This document shows, piece by piece, positions 22,535 to 35,904 of a stretch of DNA of 64,000 bases. The translations under genes were made by a program, and so were the position numbers. Under the pieces are notes generated by a model. The model was not told the origin of the DNA. It saw nothing but the letters and a program-made list of their open reading frames with translations, and did not search any database. Numbering within the stretch: position 1 is the stretch's first letter; each line of letters opens with the position of its first letter. The DNA lies in the NCBI GenBank assembly GCA_029718625.1, contig JAINUF010000027.1, forward strand, positions 2,092,676 to 2,156,675. Reading direction: 5' to 3'. This DNA is from Synaphobranchus kaupii (Eukaryota; Chordata; Actinopteri; Anguilliformes; Synaphobranchidae).

Positions 22535-23987
22535 CATTACATTACATTACATTACATTACATTCATTTAGCAGACGCTTTTATCCAAAGCGACGTACAGT
22601 AAGTGCATACAGAGAAATCATCAAGATCACTACAGAACAGACAAAGCACATCCTTCCCATAATGTAGCAGCTATCCCTAGCAATGAACGTCAACTGTAGT
22701 TCACAGTAAGCTCTGGGCAAATCAGCAACACCACACTTCCATTCCAAATACTATTATAAACAATAATAAACAGACAGGAAAACACAGCAGCACCAGTGCC
22801 ACAGCTCAGAACAGCACCAGCACCAGTGCCACAGCTCAGAACAGCACCAGCACCAGTGCCACAACTCAGGACAGCACCAGCAGAGGCACCAGCAGTGCCA
22901 CAGCTCAGAACAGCACCAGCAGAGGCACCAGCAGTGCCACAGCTCAGAACAGCACCAGTGCCACAGCTCATAACAGCACCAGCAGAGGCACCAGCAGTGC
23001 CACAGCTCAGAACAGCACCAGCAGAGGCACCAGCAGTGCCACAGCTCAGAACAGCACCAGCAGAGGCACCAGCAGTGCCACAGCTCAGAAAAGCACCAGC
23101 AGAGGCACCAGCACCAGTGCCACAGCTCAGAACAGCACCAGCAGAGGCACCAGCAGTGCCACAGCTCAGAACAGCACCAGCAGAGGCACCAGCAGTGCCA
23201 CAGCTCAGAACAGCACCAGAAGAGGGACCAGCAGTGCCACAGCTCAGAACGGCACCAGCACCAGTGCCACAGCTCAGAACAGCACCAGCAGAGGGACTAG
23301 CAGTAGTGCCACAGCTCAGAACAGCACCAGCAGAGGCACCAGCAGTGCCACAGCTCAGAACAGCACCAGCAGAGGCACCAGCAGTGCCACAGCTCAGAAA
23401 AGCACCAGCAGAGGCACCAGCACCAGTGCCACAGCTCAGAACAGCACCAGCAGAGGCACCAGCAGTGCCACAGCTCAGAACAGCACCAGCACCAGTGCCA
23501 CAGCTCAGAACAGCACCAGCACCAGTGCCACAACTCAGGACAGCACCAGCAGAGGGACCAGCAGTAGTGCCACAGCTCAGAACAGCACCAGCAGAGGCAC
23601 CAGCAGTGCCACAGCTCAGAACAGCACCAGCAGAGGCACCAGCACCAGTGCCACAGCTCAGAACAGCACCAGCAGAGGCACCAGCAGTGCCACAGCTCAG
23701 AACGGCACCAGCACCAGTGCCACAGCTCAGAACAGCACCAGCAGAGGCACCAGCAGTGCCACAGCTCAGAACAGCACCAGCACCAGTGCCACAGCTCAGA
23801 ACAGCACCAGCAGAGGCACCAGCAGTGCCACAGCTCAGAACAGCACCAGCAGAGGCACCAGCACCAGTGCCACAGCTCAGAACAGCACCAGCAGAGGCAC
23901 CAGCAGTGCCACAGCTCAGAACAGCACCAGCACCTGTGCCACAGCTCAGAACAGCAGCAGCACCAGTGCCAGAGCTCAAAACAGCAG
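22535..23987. repeat. Unit U20, 1197-bp chimeric array; spacer lacks the SalI site
   Basis: Five-copy tail. The spacer has G to A at 22692, turning GTCGAC into GTCAAC. The array starts like U16. At 23529-23540 an interior CAACTCAGGA edge motif marks where a second array was joined with loss of its spacer, and that edge is fused to a G42 ending. The tail end is that of the 837-bp class. A private C-to-A change at 23220 gives CACCAGAAGAGGG. Confidence 0.9.
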
Positions 23988-25483
23988 CATTACATTACAT
24001 TCATTTAGCAGACGCTTTTATCCAAAGCGACGTACAGTAAGTGCATACAGAGAAATCATCAAGATCACTACAGAACAGACAAAGCACATCCTTCCCATAA
24101 TGTAGCAGCTATCCCTAGCAATGAACGTCGACTGTAGTTCACAGTAAGCTCTGGGCAAATCAGCAACACCACACTTCCATTTCAAATACTATTATAAACA
24201 ATAATAAACAGACAGGAAAACACAGCAGCACCAGTGCCACAGCTCAGAACAGCACCAGCACCAGTGCCACAACTCAGGACAGCACCAGCAGAGGCACCAG
24301 CAGTGCCACAGCTCAGAACAGCACCAGCAGAGGCACCAGCAGTGCCACAGCTCAGAACAGCACCAGTGCCACAGCTCATAACAGCACCAGCAGAGGCACC
24401 AGCAGTGCCACAGCTCAGAACGGCACCAGCACCAGTGCCACAGCTCAGAACAGCACCAGCAGAGGCACCAGCAGTGCCACAGCTCAGAACAGCACCAGCA
24501 CCAGTGCCACAGCTCAGAACAGCACCAGCAGAGGGACCAGCAGTGCCACAGCTCAGCACCAGCACCAGTGCCACAGCTCAGAACAGCACCAGCAGAGGGA
24601 CCAGCAGTAGTGCCACAGCTCAGAACAGCACCAGCAGAGGCACCAGCAGTGCCACAGCTCAGAACAGCACCAGCAGAGGCACCAGCAGTGCCACAGCTCA
24701 GAACAGCACCAGCAGAGGCACCAGCAGTGCCACAGCTCAGAACAGCACCAGTGCCACAGCTCATAACAGCACCAGCAGAGGCACCAGCAGTGCCACAGCT
24801 CAGAACGGCACCAGCACCAGTGCCACAGCTCAGAACAGCACCAGCAGAGGCACCAGCAGTGCCACAGCTCAGAACAGCACCAGCACCAGTGCCACAGCTC
24901 AGAACAGCACCAGCAGAGGGACCAGCAGTGCCACAGCTCAGAACAGCACCAGTGCCACAGCTCATAACAGCACCAGCAGAGGCACCAGCAGTGCCACAGC
25001 TCAGAACGGCACCAGCACCAGTGCCACAGCTCAGAACAGCACCAGCAGAGGCACCAGCAGTGCCACAGCTCAGAACAGCACCAGCACCAGTGCCACAGCT
25101 CAGAACAGCACCAGCAGAGGGACCAGCAGTGCCACAGCTCAGAACGGCACCAGCACCAGTGCCACAGCTCAGAACAGCACCAGCAGAGGGACCAGCAGTA
25201 GTGCCACAGCTCAGAACAGCACCAGCAGAGGCACCAGCAGTGCCACAGCTCAGAACAGCACCAGCAGAGGCACCAGCAGTGCCACAGCTCAGAACAGCAC
25301 CAGCAGAGGCACCAGCACCAGTGCCACAGCTCAGAACAGCACCAGCAGAGGCACCAGCACCAGTGCCACAGCTCAGAACAGCACCAGCAGAGGCACCAGC
25401 AGTGCCACAGCTCAGAACACCACCAGCACCTGTGCCACAGCTCAGAACAGCAGCAGCACCAGTGCCAGAGCTCAAAACAGCAG
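23988..25483. repeat. Unit U21, 1255-bp array; shortest tail
   Basis: This is the only spacer with two CATTA copies. It also has a private C to T at 24182. The array matches U11 and U14 including the AACGG deletion (after 24556). Confidence 0.94.
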
Positions 25484-26246
25484 CATTACATTACATTACA
25501 TTACATTACATTCATTTAGCAGACGCTTTTATCCAAAGCGACGTACAGTAAGTGCATACAGAGAAATCATCAAGATCACTACAGAACAGACAAAGCACAT
25601 CCTTCCCATAATGTAGCAGCTATCCCTAGCAATGACCGTCGACTGTAGTTCACAGTAAGCTCTGGGCAAATCAGCAACACCACACTTCCATTCCAAATAC
25701 TATTATAAACAATAATAAACAGACAGGAAAACACAGCAGCACCAGTGCCACAGCTCAGAACAGCACCAGCACCAGTGCCACAGCTCAGGACAGCACCAGC
25801 AGAGGCACCAGCAGGGCCACAGCTCAGAACAGCACCAGCAGAGGCACCAGCACCAGTGCCACAGCTCAGAACAGCACCAGCAGAGGCACCAGCAGTGCCA
25901 CAGCTCAGAACAGCACCAGCAGAGGGACCAGCAGTGCCACAGCTCAGAACGGCACCAGCACCAGTGCCACAGCTCAGAACAGCACCAGCAGAGGGACTAG
26001 CAGTAGTGCCACAGCTCAGAACAGCACCAGCAGAGGCACCAGCAGTGCCACAGCTCAGAACAGCACCAGCAGAGGCACCAGCAGTGCCACAGCTCAGAAA
26101 AGCACCAGCAGAGGCACCAGCACCAGTGCCACAGCTCAGAACAGCACCAGCAGAGGCACCAGCAGTGCCACAGCTCAGAACAGCACCAGCACCTGTGCCA
26201 CAGCTCAGAACAGCAGCAGCACCAGTGCCAGAGCTCAAAACAGCAG
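25484..26246. repeat. Unit U22, 507-bp array with TGACCG spacer
   Basis: Five-copy tail and C at 25636. A private change near 25815 gives GCAGGGCC. It lacks the CACATCTCAG change of U12 and U15. Confidence 0.93.
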
Positions 26247-27195
26247 CATTACATTACATTACATTACATTACATTCATTTAGCAGACGCTTTTATCCAAA
26301 GCGACGTACAGTAAGTGCATACAGAGAAATCATCAAGATCACTACAGAACAGACAAAGCACATCCTTCCCATAATGTAGCAGCTATCCCTAGCAATGAAC
26401 GTCGACTGTAGTTCACAGTAAGCTCTGGGCAAATCAGCAACACCACACTTCCATTCCAAATACTATTATAAACAATAATAAACAGACAGGAAAACACAGC
26501 AGCACCAGTGCCACAGCTCAGAACAGCACCAGCACCAGTGCCACAGCTCAGAACAGCACCAGCACCAGTGCCACAACTCAGGACAGCACCAGCAGAGGCA
26601 CCAGCAGTGCCACAGCTCAGAACAGCACCAGCAGAGGCACCAGCAGTGCCACAGCTCAGAACAGCACCAGCAGAGGCACCAGCAGTGCCACAGCTCAGAA
26701 CAGCACCAGCAGAGGCACCAGCAGTGCCACAGCTCAGAAAAGCACCAGCAGAGGCACCAGCACCAGTGCCACAGCTCAGAACAGCACCAGCAGAGGCACC
26801 AGCAGTGCCACAGCTCAGAACAGCACCAGCAGAGGCACCAGCAGTGCCACAGCTCAGAACAGCACCAGCAGAGGGACCAGCAGTGCCACAGCTCAGAACG
26901 GCACCAGCACCAGTGCCACAGCTCAGAACAGCACCAGCAGAGGGACTAGCAGTAGTGCCACAGCTCAGAACAGCACCAGCAGAGGCACCAGCAGTGCCAC
27001 AGCTCAGAACAGCACCAGCAGAGGCACCAGCAGTGCCACAGCTCAGAAAAGCACCAGCAGAGGCACCAGCACCAGTGCCACAGCTCAGAACAGCACCAGC
27101 AGAGGCACCAGCAGTGCCACAGCTCAGAACAGCACCAGCACCTGTGCCACAGCTCAGAACAGCAGCAGCACCAGTGCCAGAGCTCAAAACAGCAG
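26247..27195. repeat. Unit U23, 693-bp array (756 class minus P24-H39)
   Basis: Five-copy tail. The order equals U16 with the 63-bp P24-H39 pair removed. Confidence 0.92.
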
Positions 27196-29080
27196 CATTA
27201 CATTACATTACATTACATTACATTCATTTAGCAGACGCTTTTATCCAAAGCGACGTACAGTAAGTGCATACAGAGAAATCATCAAGATCACTACAGAACA
27301 GACAAAGCACATCCTTCCCATAATGTAGCAGCTATCCCTAGCAATGAACGTCGACTGTAGTTCACAGTAAGCTCTGGGCAAATCAGCAACACCACACTTC
27401 CATTCCAAATACTATTATAAACAATAATAAACAGACAGGAAAACACAGCAGCACCAGTGCCACAGCTCAGAACAGCACCAGCACCAGTGCCACAGCTCAG
27501 AACAGCACCAGCACCAGTGCCACAACTCAGGACAGCACCAGCAGAGGCACCAGCAGTGCCACAGCTCAGAACAGCACCAGCAGAGGCACCAGCAGTGCCA
27601 CAGCTCAGAACAGCACCAGTGCCACAGCTCATAACAGCACCAGCAGAGGCACCAGCAGTGCCACAGCTCAGAACAGCACCAGCAGAGGCACCAGCAGTGC
27701 CACAGCTCAGAACAGCACCAGCAGAGGCACCAGCAGTGCCACAGCTCAGAAAAGCACCAGCAGAGGCACCAGCACCAGTGCCACAGCTCAGAACAGCACC
27801 AGCAGAGGCACCAGCAGTGCCACAGCTCAGAACAGCACCAGCAGAGGCACCAGCAGTGCCACAGCTCAGAACAGCACCAGCAGAGGGACCAGCAGTGCCA
27901 CAGCTCAGAACGGCACCAGCACCAGTGCCACAGCTCAGAACAGCACCAGCAGAGGGACTAGCAGTAGTGCCACAGCTCAGAACAGCACCAGCAGAGGCAC
28001 CAGCAGTGCCACAGCTCAGAACAGCACCAGCAGAGGCACCAGCAGTGCCACAGCTCAGAAAAGCACCAGCAGAGGCACCAGCACCAGTGCCACAGCTCAG
28101 AACAGCACCAGCAGAGGCACCAGCAGTGCCACAGCTCATAACAGCACCAGCAGAGGCACCAGCAGTGCCACAGCTCAGAACGGCACCAGCACCAGTGCCA
28201 CAGCTCAGAACAGCACCAGCAGAGGCACCAGCAGTGCCACAGCTCAGAAAAGCACCAGCAGAGGCACCAGCACCAGTGCCACAGCTCAGAACAGCACCAG
28301 CAGAGGCACCAGCAGTGCCACAGCTCAGAACAGCACCAGCAGAGGGACCAGCAGTGCCACAGCTCAGAACGGCACCAGCACCAGTGCCACAGCTCAGAAC
28401 AGCACCAGCAGAGGGACTAGCAGTAGTGCCACAGCTCAGAACAGCACCAGCAGAGGCACCAGCAGTGCCACAGCTCAGAACAGCACCAGCAGAGGCACCA
28501 GCAGTGCCACAGCTCAGAAAAGCACCAGCAGAGGCACCAGCAGTGCCACAGCTCAGAACAGCACCAGCAGAGGCACCAGCAGTGCCACAGCTCAGAACAG
28601 CACCAGCAGAGGCACCAGCAGTGCCACAGCTCAGAAAAGCACCAGCAGAGGCACCAGCACCAGTGCCACAGCTCAGAACAGCACCAGCAGAGGCACCAGC
28701 AGTGCCACAGCTCAGAACAGCACCAGCAGAGGCACCAGCAGTGCCACAGCTCAGAACAGCACCAGCAGAGGGACCAGCAGTGCCACAGCTCAGAACGGCA
28801 CCAGCACCAGTGCCACAGCTCAGAACAGCACCAGCAGAGGCACCAGCAGTGCCACAGCTCAGAACAGCACCAGCACCAGTGCCACAGCTCAGAACAGCAC
28901 CAGCAGAGGCACCAGCAGTGCCACAGCTCAGAACAGCACCAGCAGAGGCACCAGCACCAGTGCCACAGCTCAGAACAGCACCAGCAGAGGCACCAGCAGT
29001 GCCACAGCTCAGAACAGCACCAGCACCTGTGCCACAGCTCAGAACAGCAGCAGCACCAGTGCCAGAGCTCAAAACAGCAG
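27196..29080. repeat. Unit U24, 1629-bp mosaic array
   Basis: Five-copy tail. It holds three K42 modules plus a 39-bp K variant found nowhere else (near 28520). H39 appears a second time after a P39 rather than after P24 (near 28130). The order repeats the 756-type body with breaks and ends like the 837-bp class, so at least two internal exchanges are needed. Confidence 0.9.
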
Positions 29081-30038
29081 CATTACATTACATTACATTA
29101 CATTACATTCATTTAGCAGACGCTTTTATCCAAAGCGACGTACAGTAAGTGCATACAGAGAAATCATCAAGATCACTACAGAACAGACAAAGCACATCCT
29201 TCCCATAATGTAGTGGCTATCCCTAGCAATGAACGTCGACTGTAGTTCACAGTAAGCTCTGGGCAAATCAGCAACACCACACTTCCATTCCAAATACTAT
29301 TATAAACAATAATAAACAGACAGGAAAACACAGCAGCACCAGTGCCACAGCTCAGAACAGCACCAGCACCAGTGCCACAGCTCAGAACAGCACCAGCACC
29401 AGTGCCACAACTCAGGACAGCACCAGCAGAGGCACCAGCAGTGCCACAGCTCAGAACAGCACCAGCAGAGGCACCAGCAGTGCCACAGCTCAGAACAGCA
29501 CCAGTGCCACAGCTCATAACAGCACCAGCAGAGGCACCAGCAGTGCCACAGCTCAGAACGGCACCAGCACCAGTGCCACAGCTCAGAACAGCACCAGCAG
29601 AGGCACCAGCAGTGCCACAGCTCAGAACAGCACCAGCAGAGGCACCAGCACCAGTGCCACAGCTCAGAACAGCACCAGCAGAGGCACCAGCAGTGCCACA
29701 GCTCAGAACAGCACCAGCAGAGGGACCAGCAGTGCCACAGCTCAGAACGGCACCAGCACCAGTGCCACAGCTCAGAACAGCACCAGCAGAGGGACTAGCA
29801 GTAGTGCCACAGCTCAGAACAGCACCAGCAGAGGCACCAGCAGTGCCACAGCTCAGAACAGCACCAGCAGAGGCACCAGCAGTGCCACAGCTCAGAAAAG
29901 CACCAGCAGAGGCACCAGCACCAGTGCCACAGCTCAGAACAGCACCAGCAGAGGCACCAGCAGTGCCACAGCTCAGAACAGCACCAGCACCTGTGCCACA
30001 GCTCAGAACAGCAGCAGCACCAGTGCCAGAGCTCAAAA
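29081..30038. repeat. Unit U25, 702-bp array with 6-bp edge deletion
   Basis: Five-copy tail. Spacer bases 29214-29215 are TG instead of CA (TAGTGGC), private to this unit. At the array end the six bases that normally complete AAAACAGCAG are missing, so CTCAAAACATTAC joins the array directly to the next tail. U32 shares this deletion. Confidence 0.93.
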
Positions 30039-31126
30039 CATTACATTACATTACATTACATTCATTTAGCAGACGCTTTTATCCAAAGCGACGTACAGTA
30101 AGTGCATACAGAGAAATCATCAAGATCACTACAGAACAGACAAAGCACATCCTTCCCATAATGTAGCAGCTATCCCTAGCAATGAACGTCGACTGTAGTT
30201 CACAGTAAGCTCTGGGCAAATCAGCAACACCACACTTCCATTCCAAATACTATTATAAACAATAATAAACAGACAGGAAAACACAGCAGCACCAGTGCCA
30301 CAGCTCAGAACAGCACCAGCACCAGTGCCACAGCTCAGAACAGCACCAGCACCAGTGCCACAACTCAGGACAGCACCAGCAGAGGCACCAGCAGTGCCAC
30401 AGCTCAGAACAGCACCAGCAGAGGCACCAGCAGTGCCACAGCTCAGAACAGCACCAGTGCCACAGCTCATAACAGCACCAACAGAGGCACCAGCAGTGCC
30501 ACAGCTCAGAACGGCACCAGCACCAGTGCCACAGCTCAGAACAGCACCAGCAGAGGCACCAGCAGTGCCACAGCTCAGAACGGCACCAGCACCAGTGCCA
30601 CAGCTCAGAACAGCACCAGCAGAGGGACCAGCAGTGCCACAGCTCAGAACGGCACCAGCACCAGTGCCACAGCTCAGAACAGCACCAGCAGAGGGACCAG
30701 CAGTAGTGCCACAGCTCAGAACAGCACCAGCAGAGGCACCAGCAGTGCCACAGCTCAGAACAGCACCAGCAGAGGCACCAGCACCAGTGCCACAGCTCAG
30801 AACAGCACCAGCAGAGGCACCAGCAGTGCCACAGCTCAGAACGGCACCAGCACCAGTGCCACAGCTCAGAACAGCACCAGCAGAGGCACCAGCAGTGCCA
30901 CAGCTCAGAACAGCACCAGCACCAGTGCCACAGCTCAGAACAGCACCAGCAGAGGCACCAGCAGTGCCACAGCTCAGAACAGCACCAGCAGAGGCACCAG
31001 CACCAGTGCCACAGCTCAGAACAGCACCAGCAGAGGCACCAGCAGTGCCACAGCTCAGAACAGCACCAGCACCTGTGCCACAGCTCAGAACAGCAGCAGC
31101 ACCAGTGCCAGAGCTCAAAACAGCAG
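30039..31126. repeat. Unit U26, 837-bp array; opens a third-level block
   Basis: This is the only spacer with four CATTA copies, next to the 6-bp deletion that ends U25. Array order and the ACCAACAG form of H39 match U8 and U18. Confidence 0.93.
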
Positions 31127-32764
31127 CATTACATTACATTACATTCATTTAGCAGACGCTTTTATCCAAAGCGACGTACAGTAAGTGCATACAGAGAAAT
31201 CATCAAGATCACTACAGAACAGACAAAGCACATCCTTCCCATAATGTAGCAGCTATCCCTAGCAATGAACGTCGACTGTAGTTCACAGTAAGCTCTGGGC
31301 AAATCAGCAACACCACACTTCCATTCCAAATACTATTATAAACAATAATAAACAGACAGGAAAACACAGCAGCACCAGTGCCACAGCTCAGAACAGCACC
31401 AGCACCAGTGCCACAACTCAGGACAGCACCAGCAGAGGCACCAGCAGTGCCACAGCTCAGAACAGCACCAGCAGAGGCACCAGCAGTGCCACAGCTCAGA
31501 ACAGCACCAGTGCCACAGCTCATAACAGCACCAGCAGAGGCACCAGCAGTGCCACAGCTCAGAACGGCACCAGCACCAGTGCCACAGCTCAGAACAGCAC
31601 CAGCAGAGGCACCAGCAGTGCCACAGCTCAGAACAGCACCAGCACCAGTGCCACAGCTCAGAACAGCACCAGCAGAGGGACCAGCAGTGCCACAGCTCAG
31701 AACGACACCAGCACCAGTGCCACAGCTCAGAACAGCACCAGCAGAGGGACCAGCAGTAGTGCCACAGCTCAGAACAGCACCAGCAGAGGCACCAGCAGTG
31801 CCACAGCTCAGAACAGCACCAGCAGAGGCACCAGCAGTGCCACAGCTCAGAACAGCACCAGCAGAGGCACCAGCAGTGCCACAGCTCAGAACAGCACCAG
31901 TGCCACAGCTCATAACAGCACCAGCAGAGGCACCAGCAGTGCCACAGCTCAGAACGGCACCAGCACCAGTGCCACAGCTCAGAACAGCACCAGCAGAGGC
32001 ACCAGCAGTGCCACAGCTCAGAACAGCACCAGCACCAGTGCCACAGCTCAGAACAGCACCAGCAGAGGGACCAGCAGTGCCACAGCTCAGAACAGCACCA
32101 GTGCCACAGCTCATAACAGCACCAGCAGAGGCACCAGCAGTGCCACAGCTCAGAACGGCACCAGCACCAGTGCCACAGCTCAGAACAGCACCAGCAGAGG
32201 GACCAGCAGTGCCACAGCTCAGAACGGCACCAGCACCAGTGCCACAGCTCAGAACAGCACCAGCAGAGGGACCAGCAGTGCCACAGCTCAGAACAGCACC
32301 AGTGCCACAGCTCATAACAGCACCAGCAGAGGCACCAGCAGTGCCACAGCTCAGAACAGCACCAGCACCAGTGCCACAGCTCAGAACAGCACCAGCAGAG
32401 GGACCAGCAGTGCCACAGCTCAGAACGGCACCAGCACCAGTGCCACAGCTCAGAACAGCACCAGCAGAGGGACCAGCAGTAGTGCCACAGCTCAGAACAG
32501 CACCAGCAGAGGCACCAGCAGTGCCACAGCTCAGAACAGCACCAGCAGAGGCACCAGCAGTGCCACAGCTCAGAACAGCACCAGCAGAGGCACCAGCACC
32601 AGTGCCACAGCTCAGAACAGCACCAGCAGAGGCACCAGCACCAGTGCCACAGCTCAGAACAGCACCAGCAGAGGCACCAGCAGTTCCACAGCTCAGAACA
32701 CCACCAGCACCTGTGCCACAGCTCAGAACAGCAGCAGCACCAGTGCCAGAGCTCAAAACAGCAG
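31127..32764. repeat. Unit U27, 1392-bp array
   Basis: Three-copy tail. It belongs to the 1260-bp family but has four P24-H39 cassettes instead of three, two of them shortened. It has a GAACGACACC change near 31705 and AGTTCCACAG near 32683. The 5-bp deletion is absent. Confidence 0.91.
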
Positions 32765-33635
32765 CATTACATTACATTACATTACATTACATTCATTTAG
32801 CAGACGCTTTTATCCAAAGCGACGTACAGTAAGTGCATACAGAGAAATCATCAAGATCACTACAGAACAGACAAAGCACATCCTTCCCATAATGTAGCAG
32901 CTATCCCTAGCAATGACCGTCGACTGTAGTTCACAGTAAGCTCTGGGCAAATCAGCAACACCACACTTCCATTCCAAATACTATTATAAACAATAATAAA
33001 CAGACAGGAAAACACAGCAGCACCAGTGCCACAGCTCAGAACAGCACCAGCACCAGTGCCACAGCTCAGGACAGCACCAGCAGAGGCACCAGCAGTGCCA
33101 CAGCTCAGAACAGCACCAGCAGAGGCACCAGCAGTGCCACAGCTCAGAAAAGCACCAGCAGAGGCACCAGCACCAGTGCCACAGCTCAGAACAGCACCAG
33201 CAGAGGCACCAGCAGTGCCACAGCTCAGAACAGCACCAGCAGAGGCACCAGCAGTGCCACAGCTCAGAACAGCACCAGCAGAGGCACCAGCACCAGTGCC
33301 ACAGCTCAGAACAGCACCAGCAGAGGCACCAGCAGTGCCACAGCTCAGAACGGCACCAGCACCAGTGCCACAGCTCAGAACAGCACCAGCAGAGGCACCA
33401 GCAGTGCCACAGCTCAGAACAGCACCAGCACCAGTGCCACAGCTCAGAACAGCACCAGCAGAGGCACCAGCAGTGCCACAGCTCAGAACAGCACCAGCAG
33501 AGGCACCAGCAGCAGTGCCACAGCTCAGAACAGCACCAGCAGAGGCACCAGCAGTGCCACAGCTCAGAACAGCACCAGCACCTGTGCCACAGCTCAGAAC
33601 AGCAGCAGCACCAGTGCCAGAGCTCAAAACAGCAG
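32765..33635. repeat. Unit U28, 615-bp chimeric array with TGACCG spacer
   Basis: Five-copy tail and C at 32917, as in the 507-bp class, and the same CTCAGGACAGC 5' edge. The array then has K42 early and ends like the 837-bp class. One 42-bp module has AGCAGCAGTG instead of AGCACCAGTG (near 33510). It is a recombinant between a 507-type front and an 837-type back. Confidence 0.91.
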
Positions 33636-35141
33636 CATTACATTACATTACATTCATTTAGCAGACGCTTTTATCCAAAGCGACGTACAGTAAGTGCATA
33701 CAGAGAAATCATCAAGATCACTACAGAACAGACAAAGCACATCCTTCCCATAATGTAGCAGCTATCCCTAGCAATGAACGTCGACTGTAGTTCACAGTAA
33801 GCTCTGGGCAAATCAGCAACACCACACTTCCATTCCAAATACTATTATAAACAATAATAAACAGACAGGAAAACACAGCAGCACCAGTGCCACAGCTCAG
33901 AACAGCACCAGCACCAGTGCCACAACTCAGGACAGCACCAGCAGAGGCACCAGCAGTGCCACAGCTCAGAACAGCACCAGCAGAGGCACCAGCAGTGCCA
34001 CAGCTCAGAACAGCACCAGTGCCACAGCTCATAACAGCACCAGCAGAGGCACCAGCAGTGCCACAGCTCAGAACGGCACCAGCACCAGTGCCACAGCTCA
34101 GAACAGCACCAGCAGAGGCACCAGCAGTGCCACAGCTCAGAACAGCACCAGCACCAGTGCCACAGCTCAGAACAGCACCAGCAGAGGGACCAGCAGTGCC
34201 ACAGCTCAGAACGGCACCAGCACCAGTGCCACAGCTCAGAACAGCACCAGCAGAGGGACCAGCAGTAGTGCCACAGCTCAGAACAGCACCAGCAGAGGCA
34301 CCAGCAGTGCCACAGCTCAGAACAGCACCAGCAGAGGCACCAGCAGTGCCACAGCTCAGAACAGCACCAGCAGAGGCACCAGCAGTGCCACAGCTCAGAA
34401 CAGCACCAGTGCCACAGCTCATAACAGCACCAGCAGAGGCACCAGCAGTGCCACAGCTCAGAACGGCACCAGCACCAGTGCCACAGCTCAGAACAGCACC
34501 AGCAGAGGCACCAGCAGTGCCACAGCTCAGAACAGCACCAGCACCAGTGCCACAGCTCAGAACAGCACCAGCAGAGGGACCAGCAGTGCCACAGCTCAGA
34601 ACAGCACCAGTGCCACAGCTCATAACAGCACCAGCAGAGGCACCAGCAGTGCCACAGCTCAGAACGGCACCAGCACCAGTGCCACAGCTCAGAACAGCAC
34701 CAGCAGAGGCACCAGCAGTGCCACAGCTCAGAACAGCACCAGCACCAGTGCCACAGCTCAGAACAGCACCAGCAGAGGGACCAGCAGTGCCACAGCTCAG
34801 AACGGCACCAGCACCAGTGCCACAGCTCAGAACAGCACCAGCAGAGGGACCAGCAGTAGTGCCACAGCTCAGAACAGCACCAGCAGAGGCACCAGCAGTG
34901 CCACAGCTCAGAACAGCACCAGCAGAGGCACCAGCAGTGCCACAGCTCAGAACAGCACCAGCAGAGGCACCAGCACCAGTGCCACAGCTCAGAACAGCAC
35001 CAGCAGAGGCACCAGCACCAGTGCCACAGCTCAGAACAGCACCAGCAGAGGCACCAGCAGTGCCACAGCTCAGAACACCACCAGCACCTGTGCCACAGCT
35101 CAGAACAGCAGCAGCACCAGTGCCAGAGCTCAAAACAGCAG
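33636..35141. repeat. Unit U29, 1260-bp array (undeleted form)
   Basis: Three-copy tail. Module order equals U11, U14 and U21 but the AACGG is present, so this is the state before the 5-bp deletion. Confidence 0.94.
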
Positions 35142-35904
35142 CATTACATTACATTACATTACATTACATTCATTTAGCAGACGCTTTTATCCAAAGCGAC
35201 GTACAGTAAGTGCATACAGAGAAATCATCAAGATCACTACAGAACAGACAAAGCACATCCTTCCCATAATGTAGCAGCTATCCCTAGCAATGACCGTCGA
35301 CTGTAGTTCACAGTAAGCTCTGGGCAAATCAGCAACACCACACTTCCATTCCAAATACTATTATAAACAATAATAAACAGACAGGAAAACACAGCAGCAC
35401 CAGTGCCACAGCTCAGAACAGCACCAGCACCAGTGCCACAGCTCAGGACAGCACCAGCAGAGGCACCAGCAGTGCCACAGCTCAGAACAGCAACAGCAGA
35501 GGCACCAGCACCAGTGCCACAGCTCAGAACAGCACCAGCAGAGGCACCAGCAGTGCCACAGCTCAGAACAGCACCAGCAGAGGGACCAGCAGTGCCACAG
35601 CTCAGAACGGCACCAGCACCAGTGCCACAGCTCAGAACAGCACCAGCAGAGGGACTAGCAGTAGTGCCACAGCTCAGAACAGCACCAGCAGAGGCACCAG
35701 CAGTGCCACAGCTCAGAACAGCACCAGCAGAGGCACCAGCAGTGCCACAGCTCAGAAAAGCACCAGCAGAGGCACCAGCACCAGTGCCACAGCTCAGAAC
35801 AGCACCAGCAGAGGCACCAGCAGTGCCACAGCTCAGAACAGCACCAGCACCTGTGCCACAGCTCAGAACAGCAGCAGCACCAGTGCCAGAGCTCAAAACA
35901 GCAG
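35142..35904. repeat. Unit U30, 507-bp array with TGACCG spacer
   Basis: Five-copy tail and C at 35294. A private C-to-A change near 35493 gives CAGCAACAGC. Confidence 0.93.
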
